Shown: in pieces, positions 8,819-16,854 of the stretch
Position numbering within the stretch: the stretch's first letter is position 1
Layout of the letters: each line of letters starts with the position of its first letter
From: Flavobacteriaceae bacterium
GTDB lineage: Bacteria > Bacteroidota > Bacteroidia > Flavobacteriales > Flavobacteriaceae
Assembly (NCBI GenBank): GCA_028279515.1
Contig: JANQNQ010000008.1
Location: 496,001 to 560,000, forward strand
Direction: 5' to 3'
Length of the DNA: 64,000 nucleotides
Translations under genes and position numbers: made by a program
Notes under the pieces: generated by a model
What the model was told of the DNA's origin: nothing
Seen by the model: only the letters and a program-made list of their open reading frames with translations
Database searches by the model: none

Positions 8819-10051
8819 TCAATCTACAATATTAAAAGTCCCGGTCATTGGGCCGTGAAACTCGCATACATAGAACAACGTATCAGGAGCGTCATTAGGA
8901 ACCGTAAAGGTTACCGTGCCCTGTGCTGCACCATTGTTAGAAACTCCGTTGTTAAAGGTATTTCCAGTACCCGTACTTTGAACAGATTTGATCAAGAAAG
9001 GGTGTCCTGGAGCGCTCACAACAAACTCGTAAGTCTCTCCTCTTTTCAAGGTGATATCTGGATTTACGGCATTGTTCAAGCCCTCTCCTGAAAATAAATA
9101 GGCAGAGGCTGCTTGGTTGGCTACGTTGTAAACAGTAGCAGACGGTGGATCAGCTGGGGGTGAGGCCTCACTGTTTTGATTTAGTATAGGCCATACACCC
9201 GCAGCCGGAAACCCAACACCGTAATTGTCCCCACGTTGTGCATCTTGGCCAAAATAGTACAGTGGCCATCCCTTGTACGTGAGTTGTTGTCTTCCAAACA
9301 CGTCTATCGTGCTAAAATCATTTCTATTTAAAATGCTTGGTACATTCTCTAAAGTGGCTTCAAAAATTGGCCATACTCCATTGTTCGAGAAGTCAGCAGC
9401 CGTAAAGTTGTTCACACCATTTCGATCGTTTACAAAACCATACAAGGTGTTTCCTTCGGCATCAGTGATATAGAAGGTTTCTTCATCGCCAGGTGTATAG
9501 TTGCTGGTGAGATTGGTTTCAACTCCATTACTATCTCTTCCGACTAACTGAGCGCGTGTAAGCATCACCGTGTAATCAGGTTTGGCAACATACCATACAC
9601 TTCCTGAGCCATCGCCGTTAATATCTCCAGCAGCATTATCATTCGCAAAGAGATACAGCGGCCATCCTTTGTAAGTGGTTTGTTGTGTCCCGTCGTCACG
9701 AGTAATGGTTCCAAAGTCGCTTGCCGCCAATCCGTTGTCAAGTGTTAATTGGCTCGAGTAGAAAGGAGGCCATGCATCGGCACAACCGCCATTACAATTG
9801 GAACTAGCTTTACTGTCTGGTGAGAAGAAATACAGTACAAATCCCTCCGAATTTGTAAGTACATTTCCAAAAGTAGCATCGTTTAACAATCGTACGGCAT
9901 TACTTTCCGCAGGAGGATTGGTGCCACCATACGGGTCGTCATCATCGCTGCTGCAACTTGCCATTGTGACGAGGACAACGGCAACTGTCAGCCAAAGGTT
10001 CAATGTTCTTCTCCCTAATGTAAGGTTGAAATTTTCTAGTAAATGTTTCAT
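8819..10051 (-). CDS. Lipoprotein with two 'secreted repeat' (Lipoprotein_15) units and a cupredoxin-like domain
   Basis: The 410-aa protein has a lipoprotein signal with lipobox VTMASC (Cys33). Two tandem Lipoprotein_15-type units follow, recognisable by NSEGFVLYFFSPD...CADAWPPF and TDAEGNTLYGFVND...NGVWPIF, each with a QLTYKGWPLYYF/TTYKGWPLYLF strand. The last ~100 residues look like a cupredoxin with a full type-1 copper ligand set: His in APGHPF and Cys, His, Met in YVCEFHGPM. It is probably an envelope electron carrier or copper-binding protein exposed to the periplasm or surface. It follows the HMA-like gene by 37 bases. The function of the repeat units is not established. Confidence 0.85.
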   Translation of the reverse strand: MKHLLENFNLTLGRRTLNLWLTVAVVLVTMASCSSDDDDPYGGTNPPAESNAVRLLNDATFGNVLTNSEGFVLYFFSPDSKASSNCNGGCADAWPPFYSSQLTLDNGLAASDFGTITRDDGTQQTTYKGWPLYLFANDNAAGDINGDGSGSVWYVAKPDYTVMLTRAQLVGRDSNGVETNLTSNYTPGDEETFYITDAEGNTLYGFVNDRNGVNNFTAADFSNNGVWPIFEATLENVPSILNRNDFSTIDVFGRQQLTYKGWPLYYFGQDAQRGDNYGVGFPAAGVWPILNQNSEASPPADPPSATVYNVANQAASAYLFSGEGLNNAVNPDITLKRGETYEFVVSAPGHPFLIKSVQSTGTGNTFNNGVSNNGAAQGTVTFTVPNDAPDTLFYVCEFHGPMTGTFNIVD

Positions 10052-10088
10052 GTCATTGCTTTTTGTGAGTTATACATATTTAGTGTTG

Positions 10089-10349
10089 TTATTTGCATTG
10101 GCAAATGGGCTTTGTTGCTCCCATCGCTGGATAGGGGTCTCCTTCAGGAGGATAACCCAGATCGGTTAATGTATTGAGTACTTCAGATACTTGGTGCGCT
10201 CTCATAAAATTGAATACGACCAGAGAGTCTGAAGGATACAGGGCTATGTTCTGTACATCCTTTACTTCCATCACTTTCTTTTTTATGGCGTCCTTGCACA
10301 GGGTACAAAAAGAGTTCTGAACAAAAATTCTAGCAAAGCTTGTTTTCAT
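10089..10349 (-). CDS. Small HMA-like protein with CxxC and CxC motifs
   Basis: The 86-aa protein fits the ferredoxin-like fold of heavy-metal-associated domains: a first strand, a loop with SFCTLCKDAIKK (CxxC at the usual metal-binding position), a second strand-helix with VKDVQNIALYPSDSLVVF, and LNTLTDLGYPPE at the end of the second helix. An extra CQC lies at the C-terminus. No signal peptide is seen, so it would be cytoplasmic although its neighbours are envelope proteins. It could deliver or sense copper for the adjacent copper-protein lipoprotein. The family is fairly clear; the metal is inferred. Confidence 0.65.
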   Translation of the reverse strand: MKTSFARIFVQNSFCTLCKDAIKKKVMEVKDVQNIALYPSDSLVVFNFMRAHQVSEVLNTLTDLGYPPEGDPYPAMGATKPICQCK

Positions 10350-10361
10350 AATGGTTGGGGT

Positions 10362-11213
10362 TTAAAAAACTCTAGAAAGGTTAAATCCGAAAAAGAAGTC
10401 ACCATCTCCCCAATCACCAGCAGCACGACCCAAAAAGGTATTCACGTTCATGGGTTGAGCATTGGTAAAATGCAATTGGAAAACGTGTCCGCCAGTCTCG
10501 AGATCAAAACCGATGGAAAGTGGATTCTTAAAGGGAGAGCCCGAAGCTCTGTTCAAGTGTATTCCGTAATCGAGGTTTATAGACCACCTTTTGGTGAGTT
10601 TTTGTCGACCACCGATTCCGAGAGCATATTGTGTGTTGTCTTGCGGTTCAAAGCTTACCAAGTTGTCGTGAAAGATGGTTGGAATTAGCTGAAGCGAAAG
10701 ATCTTTACTGAACTTCTTTGAGATCAACAGTTGAGATGCATAGCTCAAACGGTTTTTAAACTCAAGTTTTGGAAGTATGTCCTTATCCAGCGCCGTGTTG
10801 ACGAGTACAGTATTAAACAACACAACGGTAAAAGGAGATGCTCCTTTTTTCTGACGTACCAGTCTTAGTTTTAAGGACCCTTCATAGGTTTTTAAGAAGG
10901 AACTTCTTGAGAATCCGACATTGATTCCGTCAGAGATTCCATAGATGAGGTTCAAACGTGTAACGGCTTGATCTAACCCGAAGAAGTCTTTGATACCCGT
11001 CTTTACCGATCCAAATCGGTGCGAGACTACAAAGTAGAGTTCTTTTTTCGAGACCATTTTAGTCGACTCGAAATTGACGATCTTCAATCCTTTAAACGCA
11101 GCAGTTTCGTAATCCTGAACGGTTTCTTCAGAATCGATTTCGTTTAATAGGTCATCTTGTGCCAATAGGCCGAAGGATGACAATATCAGTATGGATAAAA
11201 TGAATTTTTTCAT
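10362..11213 (-). CDS. DUF5777-type outer-membrane beta-barrel protein (copy 1)
   Basis: The 283-aa protein starts with a signal peptide (MKKFILSILILSSFGLLAQ). The mature N-terminus DDLLNEID...YETAAFKGLKIVNFESTKMVSKKEL parallels the copy at 6852-7760 (DLLEILD...YATAAFKFSRITFGHSVETRKKGTL). The remainder alternates short amphipathic strands and ends in the aromatic strand FFFGFNLSRVF, typical of outer-membrane barrels. It lies 13 bases before the HMA-like gene and 15 after the OB-fold gene, within the same minus-strand operon. Substrate unknown. Confidence 0.8.
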   Translation of the reverse strand: MKKFILSILILSSFGLLAQDDLLNEIDSEETVQDYETAAFKGLKIVNFESTKMVSKKELYFVVSHRFGSVKTGIKDFFGLDQAVTRLNLIYGISDGINVGFSRSSFLKTYEGSLKLRLVRQKKGASPFTVVLFNTVLVNTALDKDILPKLEFKNRLSYASQLLISKKFSKDLSLQLIPTIFHDNLVSFEPQDNTQYALGIGGRQKLTKRWSINLDYGIHLNRASGSPFKNPLSIGFDLETGGHVFQLHFTNAQPMNVNTFLGRAAGDWGDGDFFFGFNLSRVF

Positions 11214-11228
11214 GTTAGGTACGGTGTG

Positions 11229-11618
11229 TTAGTTATTTAGTAAGGTTGCTTGATCAATTTTCACGAGCTCGAGCAAGTCGTCATAGCCTAGGCATCTTCC
11301 TTTGATGACTACTTTCTTTTCAATGACTATATTAGAAGGATCCATTGCGGTCAGATCAACTTGGATGACCTCGTTGAGAATGATCGATTGGTTTTCAACT
11401 CCTGTAATAGTGCCAGAAACTTGAATGACCTTGTCAACATACTCTTTAGCACTCTCTGCATTGGCCATTACATTAACAAGTTGCGTTGCTTGAAATTCAT
11501 AGTCGATCTCAGCGGCGGCAATGTCTCGATGTTCTGCGTACATATATCTGTAGATTGAAACCCCTCCGACCAGAATGGCCAGCAGAATGATTACGGCAAA
11601 TACGTTTCTTCTTTTCAT
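11229..11618 (-). CDS. Small membrane-anchored OB-fold protein, tRNA_anti-like (copy 1)
   Basis: The 129-aa protein has one N-terminal membrane helix (residues ~7-25, VFAVIILLAILVGGVSIYRY) and an OB-like domain with the order YVDKVIQVSGTITGVE...IILNEVIQVDL...VVIKGRCLGYDDLL. It is the counterpart of the protein at 8299-8730. Its start overlaps the upstream YceI stop by four bases (translational coupling), so this OB-fold protein and its YceI partner are likely made in step. Role in the envelope not established. Confidence 0.75.
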   Translation of the reverse strand: MKRRNVFAVIILLAILVGGVSIYRYMYAEHRDIAAAEIDYEFQATQLVNVMANAESAKEYVDKVIQVSGTITGVENQSIILNEVIQVDLTAMDPSNIVIEKKVVIKGRCLGYDDLLELVKIDQATLLNN

Positions 11619-12193
11619 TTTTTAACCAATTTAAAGTCGAGATTCACTTGCACATTTTTGGCGATCTTGTTGCGTACGATCTTTGGAATTTCTATATCAA
11701 AGTCAGAAGGACTTACCACAAACTGTCCGGTCATAGAAATGGTTTCCGCTACCTTCAAAAGTGTTAGCTCGGTTTCGATTTCCTTTTCTTTACCGCGAAT
11801 TTTAAGGATGCCTTTTACGCGCACTTTGGTTTCTTCGGCACCTAGGTCGTTAAAGTCAAGATCTATTAGTTCCCCTCTAAAAGTTGCCTTGGGATAGGCG
11901 CTCGATTCGATGTAATTCTCGTTAAAGTGTTCTTCCATCAAGGAGTTTTTGAAACGAAATCCTTTCATAAGGGCCAGGGCTGCGATCTGATTTGTTTTGG
12001 AATCAAATATGGCCGTTGCCGAACTGTTTGTTGCCTTGACTTCTTCAAACAACTTTTCAGAAGCTTCGAATATCACGACCGCGTTTTTGTCAAAGTATTT
12101 TTCTTGTGCTACGGCTTTAGAAAGCATAGCGGCTGCCATTAAGATGACAATCCAAAGTAGGGCAGGAAGTATTTTTTTGTTTGTAGTTTTCAT
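11615..12193 (-). CDS. YceI-family periplasmic lipid-binding protein (copy 1)
   Basis: The 192-aa protein has a signal peptide (cleavage likely after AVAQ) and a YceI barrel. The conserved core MEEHFNENYIESSAYPKATFRG is near-identical to that of the second copy; the last strand is VQVNLDFKLVKK. The family binds isoprenoid-type lipids in the periplasm. It lies 18 bases after the haem c lipoprotein gene and overlaps the OB-fold gene by four bases. In this copy the order is YceI-OB-DUF5777; in the other it is OB-YceI-DUF5777. Confidence 0.85.
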   Translation of the reverse strand: MKTTNKKILPALLWIVILMAAAMLSKAVAQEKYFDKNAVVIFEASEKLFEEVKATNSSATAIFDSKTNQIAALALMKGFRFKNSLMEEHFNENYIESSAYPKATFRGELIDLDFNDLGAEETKVRVKGILKIRGKEKEIETELTLLKVAETISMTGQFVVSPSDFDIEIPKIVRNKIAKNVQVNLDFKLVKK

Positions 12194-12211
12194 AGGGTGA
12201 TAGTTTGTTTT

Positions 12212-12595
12212 TTATTCCTCTAAAAGTCCATCTTGGATCCATGCTTCGATCAGGTCAAGTGTCGCTTGAGACAGTCTACCCGACGGTGGCATGATTCTTG
12301 GATCGCCTGCTTGTCGACTCATGGCGTTAAGCAGTTGACCATTTTCGGCCCTCAAACGCACTTGATCATAATTGACCAAACCAAATGGTGCACCATTTGT
12401 TGGTGGGTCAGAGTGACAAGCCAAGCAGTTATTGTTGATGATTGGCCTGATATCATCATTGTACGTGATGGGCGTTTCCTCGACCACCTCTTCACCGGTT
12501 TCTTCTGGCTCGAAAAGATCACTTTCGGCGTCACTTGAACAACTGATGAACAGTAAAAGGGTCAATGCGAAAATGGGTTTGATGAATTTTTTCAT
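12212..12595 (-). CDS. Cytochrome c-type lipoprotein
   Basis: The 127-aa protein is the first gene of the nine-gene operon. It has a lipobox (FISC, Cys19), a haem c motif CLACH near residue 56 and a probable axial methionine in PRIMPPSG, followed by LDLIEAWIQDGL, the helix that closes many mono-haem cytochromes c. It would be a small single-haem electron carrier tethered to the outer or inner membrane. With the copper protein downstream it makes the operon look like an envelope electron-transfer or redox-stress module. The 270 bases upstream are shared with the divergent LytTR regulator gene. Confidence 0.85.
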   Translation of the reverse strand: MKKFIKPIFALTLLLFISCSSDAESDLFEPEETGEEVVEETPITYNDDIRPIINNNCLACHSDPPTNGAPFGLVNYDQVRLRAENGQLLNAMSRQAGDPRIMPPSGRLSQATLDLIEAWIQDGLLEE

Positions 12596-12865
12596 GTTTC
12601 TAGTGTTTGGCGTTGTTGCTTTTTAATATTTTCTTCGGAAAAAGTCTGCAATCCTCCGTCGTTCTTGCATTACAAAGGAATCACCAAATTCGCGTGTATA
12701 CCTATAAAACCTTTGTGAGAGGGAAAAATCACAGCTGAAAGGGAATATTTCCACCTGAATAAATGTGAGTGAAATGGAAATTTCGAGCGTTTGGCTCACT
12801 GTGTCCTGTTTGTAGTTTTGTTTACACCTTAATTCTTATCTTAGCCGCAACTATAAGTCTCGATA

Positions 12866-13987
12866 ATGAGAAAAGACAGTCTCTATTTCTTCACATTCTT
12901 GTTTATCAGCGCTTCGTATTTGATCATAGCAAGCATTGCTTTTCACTATTTGGTTCGTGAAAGTTCGTATCGACTACTCGAAACCCATTTGGAGTTTAGC
13001 AAGAAGGAGGCGGGTTCATTTGCTATTTTAGTCGGGCAACAATTGGAGTACGAAATTTCGAAGGATTCGATTGTTGGGAACATACAACAAAGTCTAAGTG
13101 GTACGGACCTGAAGATAGGATTCTTAAGTATGTATGACTGGTCTGGAAAAATCGTGGCACATCCAGACATTAAGAATGTCGGACAACTGGCTAGCACAAA
13201 TAACTCGTATGTTTCTTCGGTGGCCGACAATCTAAATACCTTCAGTTTTTATGACCTGTTGCTCAACGACCTTGACAAAATGGAAACTACAGAGATCAAG
13301 GAAAATGAAGTGTTTTCAAAGGTGATTTCACTACATGCTGTAAAAAACTCTGACTGGGTCGTGGCAGCCCATGTCAATGTCGATAGCATCGGAACACAAA
13401 TAAAGGACTTTAAACGACAGTTTTTCCTGATCTTTTTAGTGATGGGTCTACTGGTCATTCTTAGCTCAATACTTGTATTGCGTTTTCTAGGAAGCTCGTA
13501 TGAAAAACGACTCGAATTGAAGAATGAAAAGCTGGAAGATGAAGTGATCAACCTTTCCAAGTTGAATCGTGCTGTGGGTGATTATCAGCAAAAGGTAATT
13601 GAAAAGGAAGTAGATACTGAAGAGGAGAACGGACAAGACGCAGTTGGTTCAAAGAGTAGAATTTTGACCTACGTGCGCAATGAGCTTATCCCAATTTCGA
13701 TTGAAGAAATTGCCTATATCTATACCGAAAACACCATTACCTATGTAGTGTGCAAGGATACGAAGCGTTCTACTTCAAACCTGAGTTTGGACGAATTGTT
13801 TTCGCAATTGGACGAATCCATCTTCTTTAGAGCCAACCGTCAATTCATTATTGGGATATCCAGTATTGATAAGATCGTCAAATACGGAAACAATCAGTTA
13901 AAGATCCTAGTGACTCCGGACTCTGAAACTAGTATTATCATCAGCAAAAACAAGGCGGCTCAGTTTAAGCAGTGGCTTAATATGTAG
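12866..13987 (+). CDS. Membrane-bound one-component LytTR transcriptional regulator
   Basis: The 373-aa protein has a membrane helix at residues ~9-30, an extracytoplasmic sensor (~31-180) resembling a single Cache/PAS fold (GFLSMYDWSGKIVAHPD), a second helix at ~186-208, a coiled coil, and a C-terminal LytTR DNA-binding domain (from ~262, IPISIEEIAYIYTENTITYVVC to the end). It therefore senses outside and binds DNA directly, without a kinase. It is divergent from the redox operon and is the obvious candidate for its regulator. The shared 270-base gap holds a GGAAATATTCCC-type palindrome on the minus strand (12740-12751); whether it is the LytTR site is unknown. A -7-like TATCTTAG lies at 12837-12844. 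Confidence 0.85.
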   Translation: MRKDSLYFFTFLFISASYLIIASIAFHYLVRESSYRLLETHLEFSKKEAGSFAILVGQQLEYEISKDSIVGNIQQSLSGTDLKIGFLSMYDWSGKIVAHPDIKNVGQLASTNNSYVSSVADNLNTFSFYDLLLNDLDKMETTEIKENEVFSKVISLHAVKNSDWVVAAHVNVDSIGTQIKDFKRQFFLIFLVMGLLVILSSILVLRFLGSSYEKRLELKNEKLEDEVINLSKLNRAVGDYQQKVIEKEVDTEEENGQDAVGSKSRILTYVRNELIPISIEEIAYIYTENTITYVVCKDTKRSTSNLSLDELFSQLDESIFFRANRQFIIGISSIDKIVKYGNNQLKILVTPDSETSIIISKNKAAQFKQWLNM

Positions 13988-14051
13988 TTTGAAAAGACTT
14001 AACTTATTTATTATTACTATATTTAACTCCTCCCCCTACTTTTTGAGTAAT

Positions 14052-14071
14052 CTAAATCTTTAAAGATTTAG
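14052..14071. promoter_or_regulatory. Perfect 20-bp palindrome before the phosphoesterase cassette
   Basis: CTAAATCTTTAAAGATTTAG is a perfect palindrome, 38 bases before the first ATG of the cassette and 65 after the LytTR stop. It is followed by TGTTTTTTAG. It could be an operator for the cassette or a weak AT-rich terminator of the LytTR gene. The absence of any loop favours an operator. Confidence 0.45.
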
Positions 14072-14108
14072 TGTTTTTTAGTCTTTGTTAAGGAAAGCTC
14101 CTTGATGA

Positions 14109-16853
14109 ATGACCCTATATAATAAAAAAGTACTTAGAATGAACCATCAGGAATTTGGTGTACACATTGCATTGACAAAGTATCCATTAGGGGAGGTAAA
14201 CGAATACATAAAGAATATTGGAGAGCTTTATTCCAATTATAAAACAAACATTGCTAAATACTTAGGGTATAAAAAAGATAATGAGGGTGTGAAGAGTTAT
14301 CTCGAACCTCTTTATAATCCGAATGTCTTTCATCTTTTTTCGCACTTTGATGCCGCATTCATTTCAATTATTGATAGTTATAAGTTCACCCAGCGGGTCT
14401 TTGAACCAAGGGGAGGTCTTAAGAATCAACTTTTCTCTAAAAATGTGAGCTATCAAATCATTAGCGGGTCATTGATTGAAGGAAAATCTCCAACTGAAGT
14501 AAACGATTTTCTGTCTAAGCCTAAAAGGTACTTGAATATTGTTCAGCTTAAAATAACCAACGGACTGGTGATCGGAAATGGAGATGACATCTTTAAATCT
14601 TCTATCAAAAGAATTTCTGAAATCTTAGAAAAATACAAAATAGAAGATCATGTATTGGTTGACTCATTTAACTGGTCAGAACTGGTATTGATCGCTTCTC
14701 ACGAGCAGTCAGATATAATTACTCAGGCGCTTCTGGAAATTCGGAGAATCAAACTTAAAGAATTGCACAACTTCGAGGAGGTTAGTGAAAATTCCTTGTA
14801 CAAAAAATGGGGTGTAGAAAATATTCTAGAATCGCATGTGTTTAATGACACACACTCGTACATTGGAGTTGATTATAATTCCCTGAACAGTGGAGTGTTT
14901 AATGGGGACGATGATTTTGAGACCCAGATCGAATGGCAAATAAAGCCAGGCCATTTTCCTTTTTTTCTGCAAGAGGCGAAGAGCTTCTTGTCGGGTGAAG
15001 ATTTTGATGTCGCCAGATTTACCTACGGGAAGACCGATTTTGTGGTATCTGAGGCAACCCCAGGCAAATTCAAATCCAATCAAGATGCATTTCGACAGAT
15101 CAGGACCAATGAGTTGCTTCGCAACCATGTTAGAAAAATCAAAACCAAGTCGTCCTTTAAGTTTGGAGAACAATTAATGAAGGCCTATTCACAGGACCTT
15201 TCTGAAGGATTTTCAGGGCCCTGTTCTACCGAAAATGAGCTAGAACGCTACTTGGTTGATGCCGAAAAGAAGACCGCCAAGTACCTTCGGGCACTCAATA
15301 TTTCAAGAAATATCCGGAAGAAGGTTAGGAAGATCATTTATAATTTCAACCAAGGAATTCAAGACCCCGTACTCTATATATATTATATAGACCTATATAC
15401 ACTGTTGAACAAATTTATCGATATCATTGAAGTGAAGCATGAAGTTTTTGAGACAGCTATTACAAGCGGAAAAGTGGACCGGGTGTCATTGGCGGGAGAT
15501 GAAAGCTCACTGGATTGGCAAACACATTTGAAGACCAAGCGCGTTGAAGATATGATCAACAGCTACGTTGAGGTCTTTGAAGAGGCCCTCCAAGATCGAC
15601 TCCTTAACAATTACAACTTTGAAGATTTGAATGAGTTTAGTTTAGATATCAATAGTGCTAACACCTCCATTCTAAGTTCGTACGATGCTATTGTTAAAAT
15701 ATGTGCTACATGTTTTCGAGATTCATACGATACAGGCATTGTAACGCGTATTAACGATATTGAAACGATTTCAAATAGTATCTCGGTAAATTACAACATA
15801 GACAATATCAACTGCCCACCATTGGTCTTTGCTACACTGTTGAAAGAGATACTGAACATTGATAAGAAGAATTTTGACCAGAAAAACGATATACTTTTTG
15901 ATAAGCTTTATGAGAAATGGAAGACATTAATTTCTTCTGATGAGAGTGAGCTAAGTGAAGAAGAGATAAGACTCATGAGTTATCAACGCCTTGACTACTT
16001 CGAAATTGACTTCAAGAAGTTCTATTTAACATACTTCAAAAGAGATGATCTATTCCTCTTTTGGCATTGGGGATATGCACTACAAAATACAAGCTCCTAT
16101 AGCTCAGTAGGAAATTTTGATGAGGTCAATTTTATACGAGAGTTGTTTAGGGTAATGTTAATTTCTGAAGCTCTAGGATTCGAAGGTGAGCATGCACTAG
16201 AAAACATGAAGTGCCCAATTCCAGAGTTGAAGTCATTTTGGGACCGACATTTTAAAAGACTTTGTAGGGTGGTCAAGATCCTTGCGAATTTGGAGGAGTT
16301 TAAATTATGGGTGCAAAGTCTTGAAGAACAAGTATACCAAATTCTCTACGAAATTAACTTTCCAAAACCGGACGAAGCAAAAGGAATTAAAATTAAGAAG
16401 GGAATGCTCAATTTGAAGTACAAAAGCATTAGAGACGTCATCCTAGAATGGTTTTACGAAGAAGACACCTATGGCATTAAACAACCTGTTGACCTTCCTT
16501 TAGAAGAGTTCATAAACAATTATGAAAGCTATCTTCAAGACCAGAAAGGCGAAAGCAGTAATCTGGATAAAATTCAGAAGATATCGATCTTGTCCTATTT
16601 CTGTCTGGATTTTATATATAACAAGTTTGAGAGCAAGGTGAAATTACTTCGACGAAACTACGCCACAGGAAAACCAATTCCTCATTTCTTAATTGAATCA
16701 TCCTGGTATATCGATCCAATGGGAGGGTTTTTTATTAATTGCCATGAAGAACGAAAAGAATTTAATCACTTTAATAATTGTGTCCTGCATTTGGTTTGGA
16801 GCCTAGGAGTCTATTTAAAAAAGGATCAATTATTTGTTCAAAACGAATCGTAA
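14109..16853 (+). CDS. Large protein of unknown family, first gene of the phosphoesterase cassette
   Basis: The protein has 914 residues (904 if the ATG at 14139 is used). I recognise no named family. Its first ~340 residues appear to contain three similar alpha/beta units about 110-118 residues apart. Each has a long helix followed by a strand-turn-strand with a related pattern: LFSHFDAAFISII (near residue 77), LVDSFNWSELVLIA (near 183) and VARFTYGKTDFVVS (near 301). This looks like repeated ferredoxin-like (beta-alpha-beta) units, an inference. The rest is mostly helical and ends with ESSWYIDPMGGFFINCHEE. There is no signal peptide or membrane helix, so it is cytoplasmic. One base separates it from the phosphoesterase ATG. 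The region is noticeably AT-rich. Confidence 0.8.
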   Translation: MTLYNKKVLRMNHQEFGVHIALTKYPLGEVNEYIKNIGELYSNYKTNIAKYLGYKKDNEGVKSYLEPLYNPNVFHLFSHFDAAFISIIDSYKFTQRVFEPRGGLKNQLFSKNVSYQIISGSLIEGKSPTEVNDFLSKPKRYLNIVQLKITNGLVIGNGDDIFKSSIKRISEILEKYKIEDHVLVDSFNWSELVLIASHEQSDIITQALLEIRRIKLKELHNFEEVSENSLYKKWGVENILESHVFNDTHSYIGVDYNSLNSGVFNGDDDFETQIEWQIKPGHFPFFLQEAKSFLSGEDFDVARFTYGKTDFVVSEATPGKFKSNQDAFRQIRTNELLRNHVRKIKTKSSFKFGEQLMKAYSQDLSEGFSGPCSTENELERYLVDAEKKTAKYLRALNISRNIRKKVRKIIYNFNQGIQDPVLYIYYIDLYTLLNKFIDIIEVKHEVFETAITSGKVDRVSLAGDESSLDWQTHLKTKRVEDMINSYVEVFEEALQDRLLNNYNFEDLNEFSLDINSANTSILSSYDAIVKICATCFRDSYDTGIVTRINDIETISNSISVNYNIDNINCPPLVFATLLKEILNIDKKNFDQKNDILFDKLYEKWKTLISSDESELSEEEIRLMSYQRLDYFEIDFKKFYLTYFKRDDLFLFWHWGYALQNTSSYSSVGNFDEVNFIRELFRVMLISEALGFEGEHALENMKCPIPELKSFWDRHFKRLCRVVKILANLEEFKLWVQSLEEQVYQILYEINFPKPDEAKGIKIKKGMLNLKYKSIRDVILEWFYEEDTYGIKQPVDLPLEEFINNYESYLQDQKGESSNLDKIQKISILSYFCLDFIYNKFESKVKLLRRNYATGKPIPHFLIESSWYIDPMGGFFINCHEERKEFNHFNNCVLHLVWSLGVYLKKDQLFVQNES

Positions 16854-16854
16854 G

